Positions 23,101 to 32,413 of a stretch of 64,000 nucleotides of DNA are shown here, piece by piece. The notes beneath the pieces are model-generated. The model was not told the DNA's origin. It saw only the letters and a list, made by a program, of their open reading frames with translations, and ran no database searches. Position numbers and translations under genes: made by a program. Source of the stretch: Paracentrotus lividus. Taxonomy: Eukaryota; Echinodermata; Echinoidea; Camarodonta; Echinidae. The stretch covers positions 28,382,437 through 28,446,436 of the forward strand of contig CALNVZ010003434.1 of the NCBI GenBank assembly GCA_940671915.1, given 5' to 3'. How positions within the stretch are numbered: the first letter of the stretch is position 1; every line of letters starts with the position of its first letter.

Positions 23101-24668
23101 AGGTCAAAAGAAAATTCCTCAAGATTGTCATCGTTTTAGAGATTTGGTGAGTAGCAATGCTCAGTCATTATTATTTGGGATCTTCCGAATCGTGTGGACC
23201 TAAGCAAAGGCGCCATTCCAGAGGGAATGTAAAGAATCTTTGTTGAATATAAATCAAATCTTTAATTTGTTTTCTTAACATTATTGCATGGCTGTGAGCG
23301 CTGCAATCAGCAAATTTGAACAGATTTCTGTCCCATCATGCATTGCAAAGAAAGAACCATAAATGCACGTATTCTCTTTAAGTCTTTTTCAAATTGAATG
23401 ATAGTGTCGTCCCTTTTTTTTTCTTTCTTTCAGCTGGTTTCCCAATGTGATCAATGGCATCCTATTACTCTCTGGAGTTCCATTTACCATGAAGTACTAC
23501 CCTATTATATGGATACTCATGGTAAGATACGCAGTAGCTTTGAACATACTATCCACAGTAACTTTTAACATGAGGGGTAACCCTATTATATGGATACTCA
23601 TGGTAAGATCCACAGTAGCTTTTAACATGATGGGTTACCCTATTATGATCCACAGTGGTTTGAACATTCCATCTAATGTAGCTTTTAACATGAGGAGTTA
23701 CCCTATGATATGGATATTCTTGGTAAGATCCAAAATAGCTTTTAACTTAAGGGTTACCCTATTATATTGATAGTCATGGTAAGATCCACAGTAGCTTTTA
23801 ACATTCCATCCACAGTAGCTTTTAACACAAGGGGTCACCCTATTATATGGATACTCATGGTAAGATCCACAGTAGCTTTTAACATTCCGTCCACAGTAGC
23901 TTTTAACATGAGGGGTTACCCTATTATATAGGTACTCACGGTAAAATCCACAGTAGCTTTTAACATTAAACGGGATACCCTATTATAATGGTAAGATCTA
24001 CAGTAGCTTTTAACATGAGGGGTTAACTTACCCTATTATATGGATACTCCCCGTAATATCCACATTAGCTTTTAACAGTCTATCCATAGTAGCTTTTAAC
24101 TTGAGGAGTTACCCCATTATATGGATACTTTTGGAGGATCTGAAGTTTTAATAAGCCTTTTACCCTATTTATTGATATGTTAGATTTTTAAAAGAAAAAT
24201 CAACAGACTATCAACTATAAGGTAAAGGATTGAGTGCCTACCATGGTAACAACTTGTGCCAAACATTTACCACTCTAAACCCAAGTGAGGAGTAAAATGA
24301 TAATAAGAATCCTGGAAGAATATAAGTTAAATGCTCATTTGCCTTATGCTGCTAATGGTTGGTTAAAACTAGTATTCAATGCTTAAGAAAAGGCTCATAA
24401 ATCCAACTATTGTTACTATCATTTTTTTTCTTAATATCTTTAGGCCATTCTGAACCCCCTGCAAGCCTTCTTGAACACCCTTGTATACTGGGGACCGACG
24501 GGTTGTGCCTTCCTCAGCTTCCCGACCAGGGACAGAGGACATGAGCGAGAAGTAGATTCCCCTTCAGAATATCTTCACTCTCATCCTCCTTGGAGGGATG
24601 CTGTAGTTCCCTCGGATACGGAGACCACACCCCTTATGAGAGGGAGGGCCAGAGATGCTCTCAACTAA
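16861..24668 (+). CDS. GPR143-like: GPR143/OA1-like seven-transmembrane receptor (whole gene span)
   Basis: The eight main coding exons are 16861-17191, 18478-18587, 20085-20173, 20783-20881, 22344-22468, 23041-23146, 23434-23521 and 24444-24668. They total 1173 nt, or 390 residues, against about 404 in human GPR143. All junctions have GT/AG borders and the phases agree. Family identity rests on the start MASP..L..CC, on TM3 AWIHFFF..WITCYTVDVYL, on LILNPILYF in TM5, on GMYTDRE and KFLKIVIVLEICWFPNVING in loop 3 and TM6, and on ILNPLQAF with YWGPTGCAF in TM7. GPR143 is a melanosome/endolysosome receptor in vertebrates, linked to pigment organelles and reported to bind L-DOPA. Role and location here are inferred from family. 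The start at 16861 sits in AAAATGG context. The vertebrate dileucine and WE sorting pair is not obvious. Three exon edges (exons 4, 8 and 9) have local duplications. Confidence 0.9.
17262..18236 (-). mobile_element. 5'-truncated L2/CR1-like LINE tail, antisense in GPR143-like intron 1
   Basis: The minus strand encodes the end of a non-LTR reverse transcriptase: ARNLGCLFDTNMTMDRHIS, then SAFFHLHNIRQIRNYL, then (after a frameshift near 17947) DYCNSILYGV, HWLPIRSRIKFKVLILTFK and PPYLSEL..YSLRSS. A second frameshift lies near 18195. It ends in GCGCTATATAAATACA and a run of ATT triplets at 17263-17290, the usual L2-like tail. The element is dead: it lacks the N-terminal reverse transcriptase and endonuclease regions and is frameshifted. 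Confidence 0.85.
18478..18587 (+). CDS. GPR143-like: GPR143-like coding exon 2
   Basis: It encodes residues 111-147: the end of TM2 (GLIVLSSESIHILVV), the extracellular loop and the start of TM3 (KRWEWMCILAT). The acceptor is tgacag and the donor gtaagc. The phase is 1 in and 0 out. Confidence 0.9.
18720..18867. mobile_element. MITE with CAGTGGCGGATCCAGG ends, copy 2
   Basis: The left CAGTGGCGGATCCAGG and right TCCTGGATCCGCCACTG are near-perfect inverted ends in 148 bp. It lies in intron 2 of the receptor gene and is the same family as 14927-15077. Confidence 0.85.
18928..19795. mobile_element. TIR element with 8-bp target duplication and iterated ATAATTACCCC
   Basis: The left end GGGGAGACTGGGGTAATTAT pairs with the complementary right end (19775-19795, ending CCCCAGTCTCCCC). 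TACATGTA directly repeats at 18920-18927 and 19796-19803, which is an 8-bp target duplication as in hAT elements. The caveat is that TACATGTA is common here and palindromic. GGCCATAATTACCCC occurs about six times in both orientations (18937, 19113, 19136, 19391, 19754, 19771). No intact transposase is present. It sits in intron 2 of the receptor gene. Confidence 0.8.
20085..20173 (+). CDS. GPR143-like: GPR143-like coding exon 3
   Basis: It encodes residues 148-176: most of TM3 and the start of loop 2 (AWIHFFFFATYVWITCYTVD then VYLFLQKVT). This aligns closely with human MWIQLLY..YAVDAYLVIRR. The acceptor is atacag and the donor gtaagt. The phase is 0 in and 2 out. Confidence 0.9.
20561..20680 (+). 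mobile_element. SINE 3' fragment, GPR143-like intron 3
   Basis: GGGATAGAGCAACG, then CTGCTCAG(C/T)GGCT, then TTTCGGACAATA, are shared in order with 21960-22089, the 3' body of a full SINE. This copy lacks the tRNA-like head, so it is 5' truncated. Confidence 0.7.
20783..20881 (+). CDS. GPR143-like: GPR143-like coding exon 4
   Basis: It encodes residues 177-209: end of loop 2 and TM4 (RVYLIISWFLPIAFIAFGL) followed by WALYRTTEPE. The acceptor is ttgcag and the donor gtaagt. The phase is 2 in and 2 out. A broken partial copy lies about 465 bp downstream. Confidence 0.9.
21012..21200. mobile_element. 189-bp MITE with AAGGYGACTT ends
   Basis: Left AAGGCGACTTCCCAAAATAA pairs with right TTATTTTGTGGCAAGTCACC and the final TT. 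GCACCTGCGTGAA and TTCACGCAGCAGGC pair further in. It lies in receptor intron 4, between exon 4 and its broken copy. Confidence 0.65.
21275..21400 (+). pseudogene. Broken duplicate of GPR143-like exon 4 3' half
   Basis: The sequence repeats the last two thirds of exon 4 and its donor almost exactly (TTCCTTCCTATTG, AGCCTTTGGTTTAT, GGCACTCTACAGAACAACAG, then GAGTAAGTCA). The Trp codon of SWFLP is TAG instead of TGG. The 5' third and the acceptor are missing. Intron bases past the donor (AATAAAGTTTGATAAAGCC) are also copied. It cannot replace exon 4. Confidence 0.85.
21857..22089 (+). mobile_element. tRNA-derived SINE in GPR143-like intron 4
   Basis: The tRNA-like head has a box A-like TGGCTCAGTGT (21859-21869) and a box B-like GGGTCTGAATCCC (21902-21914). 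The body contains GGGATAGAGCAACG and ends TTTCGGACAATAGAATTTG. The same body occurs at 20561-20680. It is not a tRNA gene, as the acceptor stem and anticodon arm do not close. Confidence 0.75.
22100..22335 (+). repeat. CT-rich low-complexity tract ahead of exon 5
   Basis: CT/CTTT repeats run almost to the exon 5 acceptor and supply an unusually long polypyrimidine tract. Confidence 0.8.
22344..22468 (+). CDS. GPR143-like: GPR143-like coding exon 5
   Basis: It encodes residues 210-251: extracellular loop 2 (EMACSAKDGDKRLLSVYY) and TM5 (LCLFGPMVFVLILNPILYFL) followed by AVKK. The acceptor is taccag and the donor gtacaa. The phase is 2 in and 1 out. Confidence 0.9.
22853..22888 (+). CDS. Optional 36-nt cassette exon (candidate)
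   Basis: A strong acceptor (C/T tract then ccag) precedes 36 nt, followed by the donor gtgata. Phase is 1 in and 1 out, so it can be included or skipped without a frame change. It would add 12 residues (ESSASFYSNHLT) to intracellular loop 3. Joining exon 5 directly to 23041 gives a loop equal in length to human GPR143, so the main isoform probably skips it. Confidence 0.35.
23041..23146 (+). CDS. GPR143-like: GPR143-like coding exon 6
   Basis: It encodes residues 252-286: loop 3 (SPLMRGTGMYTDREREIEKQ) and the start of TM6 (KRKFLKIVIVLEI). The frame is chosen by match to human [20 protein letters not shown]. The acceptor is tttag and the donor gtgagt. The phase is 1 in and 2 out. Confidence 0.9.
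23434..23521 (+). CDS. GPR143-like: GPR143-like coding exon 7
   Basis: It encodes residues 287-316: TM6 (CWFPNVINGILLLSGV) and extracellular loop 3 into TM7 (PFTMKYYPIIWILM). The acceptor is tttcag and the donor gtaaga, phase 0 out. The last 18 bases and the donor are the seed of the tandem repeat that follows. Confidence 0.9.
23504..24145 (+). repeat. Minisatellite made from an exon end and its splice donor
   Basis: About ten units of 57-81 bp begin with CCTATTATATGGATACTCAT and GGTAAGATC, then CACAGTAGCTTTTAACATGA, then GGGGTTAC. The first unit is the real exon end and intron start at 23504-23521. At least five downstream units keep GGTAAGA. The donors at 23603 and 23723 are in frame with the exon and the reading frame stays open to about 23770. 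Confidence 0.9.
24444..24668 (+). CDS. GPR143-like: GPR143-like coding exon 8 with stop
   Basis: It encodes residues 317-390: TM7 (AILNPLQAFLNTLVYWGPTG) and a polar cytoplasmic tail of about 50 residues ending RGRARDALN, then TAA. The acceptor is tttag after a T-rich tract. The tail is shorter and different from the vertebrate one, as expected for this family. Confidence 0.9.
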   Translation, partial: AILNPLQAFLNTLVYWGPTGCAFLSFPTRDRGHEREVDSPSEYLHSHPPWRDAVVPSDTETTPLMRGRARDALN

Positions 24669-24708
24669 ATTTGTTTTCCTTACATACATAAATGTACCAC
24701 ACTTCTTT

Positions 24709-24714
24709 AATAAA
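24709..24714 (+). terminator. Candidate poly(A) signal AATAAA, GPR143-like gene
   Basis: AATAAA lies 41 bases after the stop codon. Another AATAAA lies near 25287 in a later repeat unit. Either could be used. Confidence 0.35.
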
Positions 24715-24856
24715 TGAGGAGGAAGGCTTGAAGGTGCTTTCAACTGAACATTTATGTACATTATTATTTTGATTATAAGAGGAGGACTGAAGATGTTTGA
24801 ACTGAAAACTTTGTAGGTAACTTGGATCAGAATACACCCTTATGAGAGGGCCAAAG

Positions 24857-25272
24857 CCCCCCCCCCCCCCCCACTCAGGGAGCCAACCATACAGTATGCG
24901 TGTTCTGGATTCTTAAAGATGCCCTATCTGTCAGGGAAGCCGTGTCAAAATTACCCCCTATTTCAGGCTTTTGGGAGGGGAAGCTGCATCAAAATTACCC
25001 CCAATTTGGCTTTGGAGGGTAGCCAGTAAAATTCCCCCTTTTCACAGGTTGTTTTTTTTACCATTGGGACCCTTATTTTGAATTTGTCCTCAAAGAATTG
25101 AAAATTACCCCTAAGTCGGGGAAAAAATGCTAAAAGACCCATTGCAATGATTTCTCGGATTCCCCCCCCCCCCTATCTTAGCCCTAAAATATACCCCTTT
25201 TCTGGAGACATCGGGAACAAGCATACGTGTATGGTGACCGCCTGAGTGGGGAGGCAGGGGGGGTGGGGGGGG
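24857..25272. mobile_element. TIR element with CCCCACTCAGG ends and iterated AAAATTACCCC
   Basis: CCCCCACTCAGG (to about 24880) pairs with CCTGAGTGGGGAGG (about 25241-25254), both next to homopolymer runs. AAAATTACCCCC or close forms occur four times between 24945 and 25115. It interrupts a 3'-region repeat unit, with CCAAAG before it and GCAAAGG after it. Confidence 0.6.
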
Positions 25273-25437
25273 CAAAGGTGCTCTCAATAAAGACTTTGTA
25301 GTTACCTTGGATAAATACACAACCTTATGAGAAGGGAGGCTGAAGATGCTTTAAACTGAACACTTTGTAGTCACCTTGGATACATACCACACCCCTTATA
25401 AGAGGAATGCCTGAAGATGCTCATAACAGAAATATGA

Positions 25438-26428
25438 CAAACAGTATGTGGGACCTTACCAAAACGTGGTGCCTTGAACGAATTTCAGCAAGCTAGCTGA
25501 ATCCTTTTTTTAAGCAGTCTTCCAGAATCATCCAGAAGATGTAGAAATGTCTGAACTCATTGTTTACAACAGTAAAACACATTATTGGGGGGTTATAGAT
25601 GAAGGGAATACATGTATTTGGACCTATTGTGAACCAATGTGCAGTTCCCTTGGTTACTGGGACAGATTATGTCATTTATGAAAGACAGTGCTGATTATTC
25701 CTTCAGCAAAAGAAACGATACATTTTTAAAGATTTATTGGAAATTGAAGTTACCATGAATTGTGTTGTGATTTAGAAGTACATTTACTATCTAAGTGATA
25801 GCTATATTTTCTTGATTTATTTATTTACACAGAAAAGCTGCTTTTATATACTTTTTCTTGCATAGTCATTGAGCGATAGTACTGCTCATTTACAATATCA
25901 AAATGTGGTTATGTTTAGTTAGTTACATGCATGTTAATTTTTCTTTACTTGTCTAGAACAGTGGAAGCTCAATATAATGAGTATTGATATTACAATTACC
26001 AGATATAACAAGTTATACATGTATCTCTAAAACGTAATCAAATCATTTTGTTTTGTATTGTTTATCGACTGCCGATGCAAAGTATACCTAGTACAACAAG
26101 CAAAAATTTCTGGTCCCGAGGACCTCATTATAAATAGTTTCCATCGCACTTCAATTTTTTTTTTTTTTTTTTTTTCTTCTTTTTTTTTTCAGTATGTTCA
26201 GGATACATGCTGCTATCATAATTGCATATTTGTGATTTAATGGTCATATTAGTCATATTTTATTCCATGTTGTTGGAAATATATCACCAAATAGCCCTTG
26301 TGAACTTAACCAGAATTTTAATATTGAAGGAAAGCAGATACATGTAGGTACATTTTGGATGAGGAATTGGCAACATTTCTCTGTTTGTACAGTATCATTT
26401 TGATCATTATTGGCAGGTATACTAATTT
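25438..26428. other. AT-rich intergenic stretch
   Basis: I see no gene. A poly-T run at about 26154-26190 is the only clear feature. Confidence 0.5.
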
Positions 26429-26845
26429 AAGGCCACCGCACACCTTACGATTGGTCTGCGACCTGATTGTGTAATAAAACATTGTAACATTGATGTGGAT
26501 ATTTAGAAATAGAACATCATACTGTGCAGAGTTCTAAATCATTGGAGGAATACTTATATGTTCAAATCAGTGACTAAGTAACCTCATTATTATAATAAAA
26601 GCGAGTTCAATATCTAATCATAATGACGTCATAGCAATCGCACGATTGGCTACGATTTCAAACTGATTTGCCCTTTACTTCAAAATAAAGGCTTGCAATT
26701 TTCCGAAATTCGATATCAGTATTCTTACAGTTAATTTGAACCTCTAGTAATAAGATTCTATTCATTCATATTTTCGGAAAATAAGCAAAATGCGATTTGT
26801 TTCAAAATCGGATCGTAGACTAGATGTAAGGTGTGCGGTGGCCTT
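26429..26845. mobile_element. 417-bp MITE with AAGGCCACCGCACACCTTAC ends
   Basis: Near-perfect inverted ends at 26429-26448 and 26826-26845 continue inwards (GATTGGTCTGCGA against TCGGATCGTAGAC, more diverged). The interior is AT-rich and contains TTCCGAAA and TTTTCGGAAAAT segments. Confidence 0.8.
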
Positions 26846-29473
26846 TATGTTATTTATTTTTAGTTCACTCGTATCACAAATCATTCCACATCTTCGATTT
26901 TTCAGGGTTTGCACTCTACCATGCATGAAATTGTCTATTATTGTAAACCATAATAATTATAGTGCTTTGATTTCTCATTTATTATTGTTTAATATTTATT
27001 TGGTTTTAAACCTCAAACATTAGAAATGGGTTACCAGTAAACTAATTAAGTCTTTAGATTTTAAAGCACATTATAAAAATTGTGAGGAATTCAAGGTTGG
27101 TTCAATGGTTCACTTCTAATATATATCACATTTTCATTGTTTATTTAAATTTTTAAATTTATAAAGAATCCTGTTATTTGCTAGTCATCTGACATTGATA
27201 ATCATATTCATAACTAGGTTTATTCAACCAATATTTCATTTCAGTTCATTAAATAAGGTTTTCTTACCCCATTTATTGAAGTAATAAAACTGTGTACTTA
27301 TAATTTTGTGTTCGCAAAAGTAATTGGATGATGAACAGTAAAAGACATCTATAAAGAAAAAATGTATAAATTTAAGATACATGTAGCTCGAGTACATTGA
27401 AATTTTAAAGTAAGTGAAATATTAACTTATGCATAAAGTATCAGAGAAAGAGTTATGTATAGAAGTATTGGTTTATATTATTTTGAGTACACAAATTTAT
27501 GATTTATTTTTGAGGGTTTCTCAGAATCAATAATTGATTCAGAATAATGAAAAAGGACAGATTTTTTTTGTTGTAATGTGCTGTCAAATTAACTATGTCC
27601 ACAATAGAAATATAAGGGATATTACATATTCACATGAGGCGTGTGTGAAAAGAAAGCAGAAAACTATTATTTTCATCATTTGCATTATGATACCATGTTT
27701 ATTTAAAACCCCTACATGTCAAATAGGAGTTTTAAAAGAGTACAGAAAATTGTAATGTCTTTAAAATAACGATGACGACTATATCTCTTTATCATGGGTT
27801 GGCACATTCTCTGGTTTTATACACAAACTATATCTCGTAATAATATATAAAAGTCATCAATGTCACATATAAAGCTGATCACATTATAGCATTAAGTGAA
27901 GGAAGTCATACAAATCATTATATAAAGAGTTTTTCAATTTAAAATCTAGAGCTTCCATACTATTTTTTATTCTCTTGCGATTTCCTAAAGAGTGATTTTT
28001 TTTTTTTTTCGTTGGAGGGGGTGGGGGGGGGGGTGCGGATGGAACATCTTGTCTACCATATTACTGAGAGGTGGAACTAGTAATTGATCAGGTTCTTCAT
28101 CCTGCAAACCAGAAATATTACCTAGATCTTTTTTGAAATATTCAGTAAATTATGAAAGAAAAAGGTTTGTTCAATTTTATTTGAATACATTTTTAAAAAA
28201 GTTTTTGTAGAAGCACTTTTCAAGCAAATCGTGCAGTTATAAGCATATGCACTCCTTTTGTGTGAAGATTGCAAGCTTCTTATTGTTTCTTATTGCTTTA
28301 CAATGATCATTTGAAAAACGGTAGATTTTATGCAGCATATTATTGAGATCAATAATCAATTGTCAAATTTTATAGTAACAAATGATGGATGAAGTCGATG
28401 AGCTTGGGTAGTCTAATGGAATAATATTGCAAATCAAGAGAAGTTGGCAAAAAGTTATTGTGAAATATATGTTCTTTGTTAGTAATTTCAGTCATCAAAA
28501 TATAATAAGGTTACAAAATTTGATGGAAATCAAGGTTATTGAAAACCACCACTGCGTGGAGACCATGTGGCAAGTACTCATGGTCCATTGAGTTACCTTA
28601 ATTTGCTAATTATTCAGATTTTATATACTTCTACCAAAGTCTTTGGCAGGTATTATTTATTCGTAATTTAGTGTAAAATTGTGTGGGATGATTTGAAAGT
28701 TATTTGCAGTCACAATCTGAACTTAAAATTCTCTTTAATTCATCTCATGTTGACATGGTTGAAACCGAGTCTGTGTCATAGACTAGTTGAACAGTAATTT
28801 TTTTGTTTGCAATAGTTTGAATGAATGTTTCTAGTGATTTCAGAATAGTTCAAAATTGCAAGTATTGGCAATATTGAAATAACATTTCTTTTATTTATGT
28901 TTATAACAGCTGTTTTTAATGTCCAATGATTCAAAAAGTGTTTAGGCCCATAAAGAAAGTAACTTTGTTGATGGCAAAAAGATTTATTGTACAATGAAAT
29001 TTATTACAAGCTGACAGTATGTTAAGATGGTGCAGGCACATAGTCTTTAATTTCTATATTTATTTTATAGCACCTGGTCCTAGTTGACTTATTTTTCTAC
29101 CTGTAGTATTAATAGCCACAACAAAGTTGTTTTATATTTTGTTTTTTAATCTTCAGCGGCTTGTTCATACGTTTGAAATATCTAGGCCGGTATGCTATCT
29201 ACGATAGTAACATTGCTTTAACAAAAATGTTAGTATAACATATTGATACGATATTGCTGTAGCGATACATTTAAAAGCAAAATAACAAGGTCACCTAACA
29301 ATAATAACAATATCACCTGATTTTCATGTACCATAGAAGAGTTGGTCATTAAATCAATATTAACATGAATTAATCACGTCATCTCGTTGTAAATTGTACA
29401 TCTTTCATCCTTCTTTACATTTTACTTTTACATATTCGTCTGATGCTTATATGAATTTTGAAACACCCCCCCC

Positions 29474-29475
<2 letters not shown>
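26846..29475. other. AT-rich intergenic stretch
   Basis: No exon, RNA gene or TIR element can be supported. A G-rich run lies near 28014-28035. Confidence 0.5.
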
Positions 29476-29542
<67 letters not shown>

Positions 29543-29552
29543 AAAAGAAAAA

Positions 29553-29595
<43 letters not shown>

Positions 29596-29645
29596 AATTT
29601 AAAAAAATAAAAATTAATAAATAATAATAATAATAATAATTTAAA
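29467..29645. repeat. Compound simple repeat: poly-A, (GAAAA)n, (AAAT)n, (AAT)n
   Basis: An A run is followed by AAAAG, AAAT and AAT tandem arrays. It may be the tail of a degraded retroelement, but no body is recognisable to its left. Confidence 0.85.
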
Positions 29646-30114
29646 AAAAAATCAGAAGACCAATAATTAAATGTATAAAATCTGGATGTTCAAGCCATTT
29701 CAAAACTTGCAATCCTAACTACTTTATTATACTTGATCTAGGCCTTGAAAAAGTTTTGCGAACCCAATAATCTTTCTTTTTTAATGACCATGGTGCGCAA
29801 TGTCAAATGTTTGTCCGCCTGTTGTTTGGTAGAATCCATCCCGAAGTTTCAATTCATCATAACTGTAATCTTTCGCCGGGGATACCCTCTTCCAAACAAT
29901 CCTGAATGAACCGCGAACTTAGTTCAGAGCTAGATGATGACTCATGCATACTGAATAGTTGAATCAACAATCGTCATTTTGTATCATGAATCCGCAACCA
30001 TTCCAGAAATATGAGTATTGAGGATAGATGTCACTGTTTGACCCCTACACGTGGTGGGCACAAATTGAAATACCAAGGTTGGTAACCTGTTCGAAGAAAG
30101 TGCTGACCTGGCAA

Positions 30115-30820
30115 TGATCATGACAGAGAGATGGAGATGATATCGAAGAAGAGAGTGGATGGAAGATTATCGAAAATGGAATGGGGAGAGAGAGGAATAA
30201 AGAGGCCTACCAATGGCTTGACATAGAAGGAGCATGGACGTATCGTCCAGTGCAGGAAGGAGGGGAGAGAAACGAGAACTGGAAGAGAGGAGAAAGGAAG
30301 CTTGTCATGATCTTGATAGAGAGGGAGATGAGATTGAAGGAGATGAGGGAAGATATTAGAGAATGGGGGAGAGAGAGGGGGGGGGGTAAAGGAGGCATTG
30401 CAGTGATCTTGACAGAAACTGAGAAGAGTAAGGAGAAGGGAAGAGAGAGAGAGAGAGACGTCAGAGAGGGAGATGAGATTGAATACGGACAATGGAAGAC
30501 AATATAGAATGGGGGGGGGAGGAGTCTTTGCAATGACTTGACAGAGAAATTAATATGATCGAGGAGGAGGAAACAGAAAGTGAATGGGTAGAAAGGGGGA
30601 AAGGAGGCTTACAATCACTATGACAGAGAGGGAGATGAGATTGAATAGAGAAGAGGAAAGAGATAAGATGATGGGAAGATAGAGGGGGAGGAGGCCTTGT
30701 GATCTTGACAGAGAGATGGAGATGAGATTAAAAAGGAATCAGGGGCTGGAATAGGAAGGAGTTCTTCTTGGAACTTGAAAGGAAATACAAGAGAGAAGGA
30801 GAAGGGAGAGGTGTTGCGAG
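30115..30820 (+). repeat. Degenerate ~90-bp purine-rich minisatellite
   Basis: Six to seven units carry GATCTTGACAGAGAG, then GAGATGAGATTGA, then GGGGGAGAGAGG. Frames on both strands are composition artefacts. Confidence 0.75.
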
Positions 30821-30954
30821 AATTGCCAGTGCTTACAAAATGCATATTTCCCGGGGTTTTTTTTAAAGAGCTGATGACGAAAAATAATAGCTATTTGCAA
30901 AGCATTTATTCATATGAAGTGTGAATTGACTCCATGCAAAAAATAAGAAATATA

Positions 30955-31595
30955 CCGAGTGAGTCAAAAAAAACTTTACACCTAGAAAAATGTCAATAAA
31001 AAGAAAACCAATTTATAAACTCCAAATTATTTTATATATTCGAAAATAACTCTCCCGCATCTTCTGGTACCATTTTATGTGGTATGTCTTTACGCTTGGA
31101 TGAACACGACGCACTGTTTGCGAACATGTCAATTTCGAATTTTGCCAGAATGGGAGTAAAATCAAAAACAAAAAAGCTAGAAAAAAGCAACTTCATTCTG
31201 ATTAAAATAGCATAACTTTTTAACGAAAGTGTCCTTCGCTTAATAACTTGGCAGGGTGTGTTACACATATGACTACATTTTGTATGAAAATTAGATTGAC
31301 TCGTGAGATAATGCACGAATGAGTACACATTAAAGAGTAATTGCCACTGACAGGACCAAAAAAAGACCTCTTAATACTTTTGAAAAGTGATTATTTTGTC
31401 TTTGACGTGTGCTCACTCATGCCTGACTTTACAGATTTTTCTCATCCAAGCGTAAAGACATACCACACAAAAATGGTACCAGAAGATGCGGGAGGAGTTA
31501 CTCTTTCAGGATATATAAAATAATTTGGGATTTATAATTTGGTTTTCTTTTTATTGACATTTTTCTAGGTGTAAAGTTTTTTTTGACTCACTCGG
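30955..31595. mobile_element. 641-bp foldback MITE, TA-flanked (mariner-like ends)
   Basis: CCGAGTGAGTC at the left and GACTCACTCGG at the right are flanked by TA on both sides, as in Tc1/mariner elements. The arms extend about 150 bp each, through AAACTTTACACCTAGAAAAA, then CATCTTCTGGTACCATTTTA, then GTCTTTACGCTTGGATGA, with near-perfect complements at 31440-31580. No full transposase is present. Confidence 0.85.
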
Positions 31596-31599
31596 TATA

Positions 31600-32273
31600 G
31601 ATAGATCAGTAGAGGAATCAGCGGAGAATGGTAGAAGAGAATTAAAAAAAAAAAAAAAAAAAAGGAGAGAAAACATAGAACAAGAAAAATGTATAAACCA
31701 GAACAAAGAGAGGGAGGGAATGAAAGAGAAAGAACGCGAGCAAATGAGTGGAGAGAAAGATAGATTGAAATAATTAGGCAGTTAATGGTGAATCATAATT
31801 CGCGAAATTAATAATTGGAATAATATACATAATTAATATTCTATTTGTCTTATATCCATTGAGTCTATCAAAACCATGTAATCATAATATTGAAAACTTC
31901 GGGATGTGATCCCTCGATCTCCTGATGCCTAAACTTTCTCGTAATCTGTCGTCTGCTGCTCTCAATTATTGTCAGAAACTCAATGACATGTGATTATTAT
32001 TATTTTGGTAAGCCTGGGTGAAAGTGCAAAGGGCTTACCCCAGCAGGAGTGACTCATTGTCACGTGACCGCGTGATTAGAGATGGATGATCGATGAGGGC
32101 TCAAAAACTAATAACCAGGAACAAATAAGTGAAACATCAATATTACATAGCGAAAACTTATTGTTCCGTGTGTATTATAGCTGCATAATGGGAAAGTAAG
32201 AGGTTGAAGTTTGTATGCCCCATATTTACACTGGTTTAAAACCATGCTCATATTTTTCAGCTACTATAAGATG
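31600..32273. other. Intergenic stretch
   Basis: A purine-rich run lies at about 31640-31760. I see no gene or element. Confidence 0.5.
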
Positions 32274-32413
32274 CGGTCCCACTGGCTTTTTAGGATGATT
32301 TGCGTATGAATTGCGGATTGTTTGTTTTGCTTTTGTTTTTTGCTACGGATGAACGAAATTTGTATAGGGCCTACGCAACTCATGCGCAATTAATCCTCCC
32401 GCCAGTGGGACCG
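32274..32413. mobile_element. 140-bp MITE with CGGTCCCACTGGC ends
   Basis: CGGTCCCACTGGC (32274-32286) and GCCAGTGGGACCG (32401-32413) are perfect 13-bp inverted ends. It is non-coding. Confidence 0.85.

Larger units (their letters stand above)
24614..25437 (+). repeat. Degenerate ~75-bp repeats derived from the terminal coding exon
   Basis: About six units repeat the pattern (A)CCACACCCCTTATGAGAGG, then CTGAAGATGCTCTCAACT, then TTTGTAGTTACCTTGGATAC. The first unit overlaps the last 55 coding bases, so the array runs from the CDS into the 3' region. One unit is interrupted by the element at 24857-25272. Confidence 0.75.
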
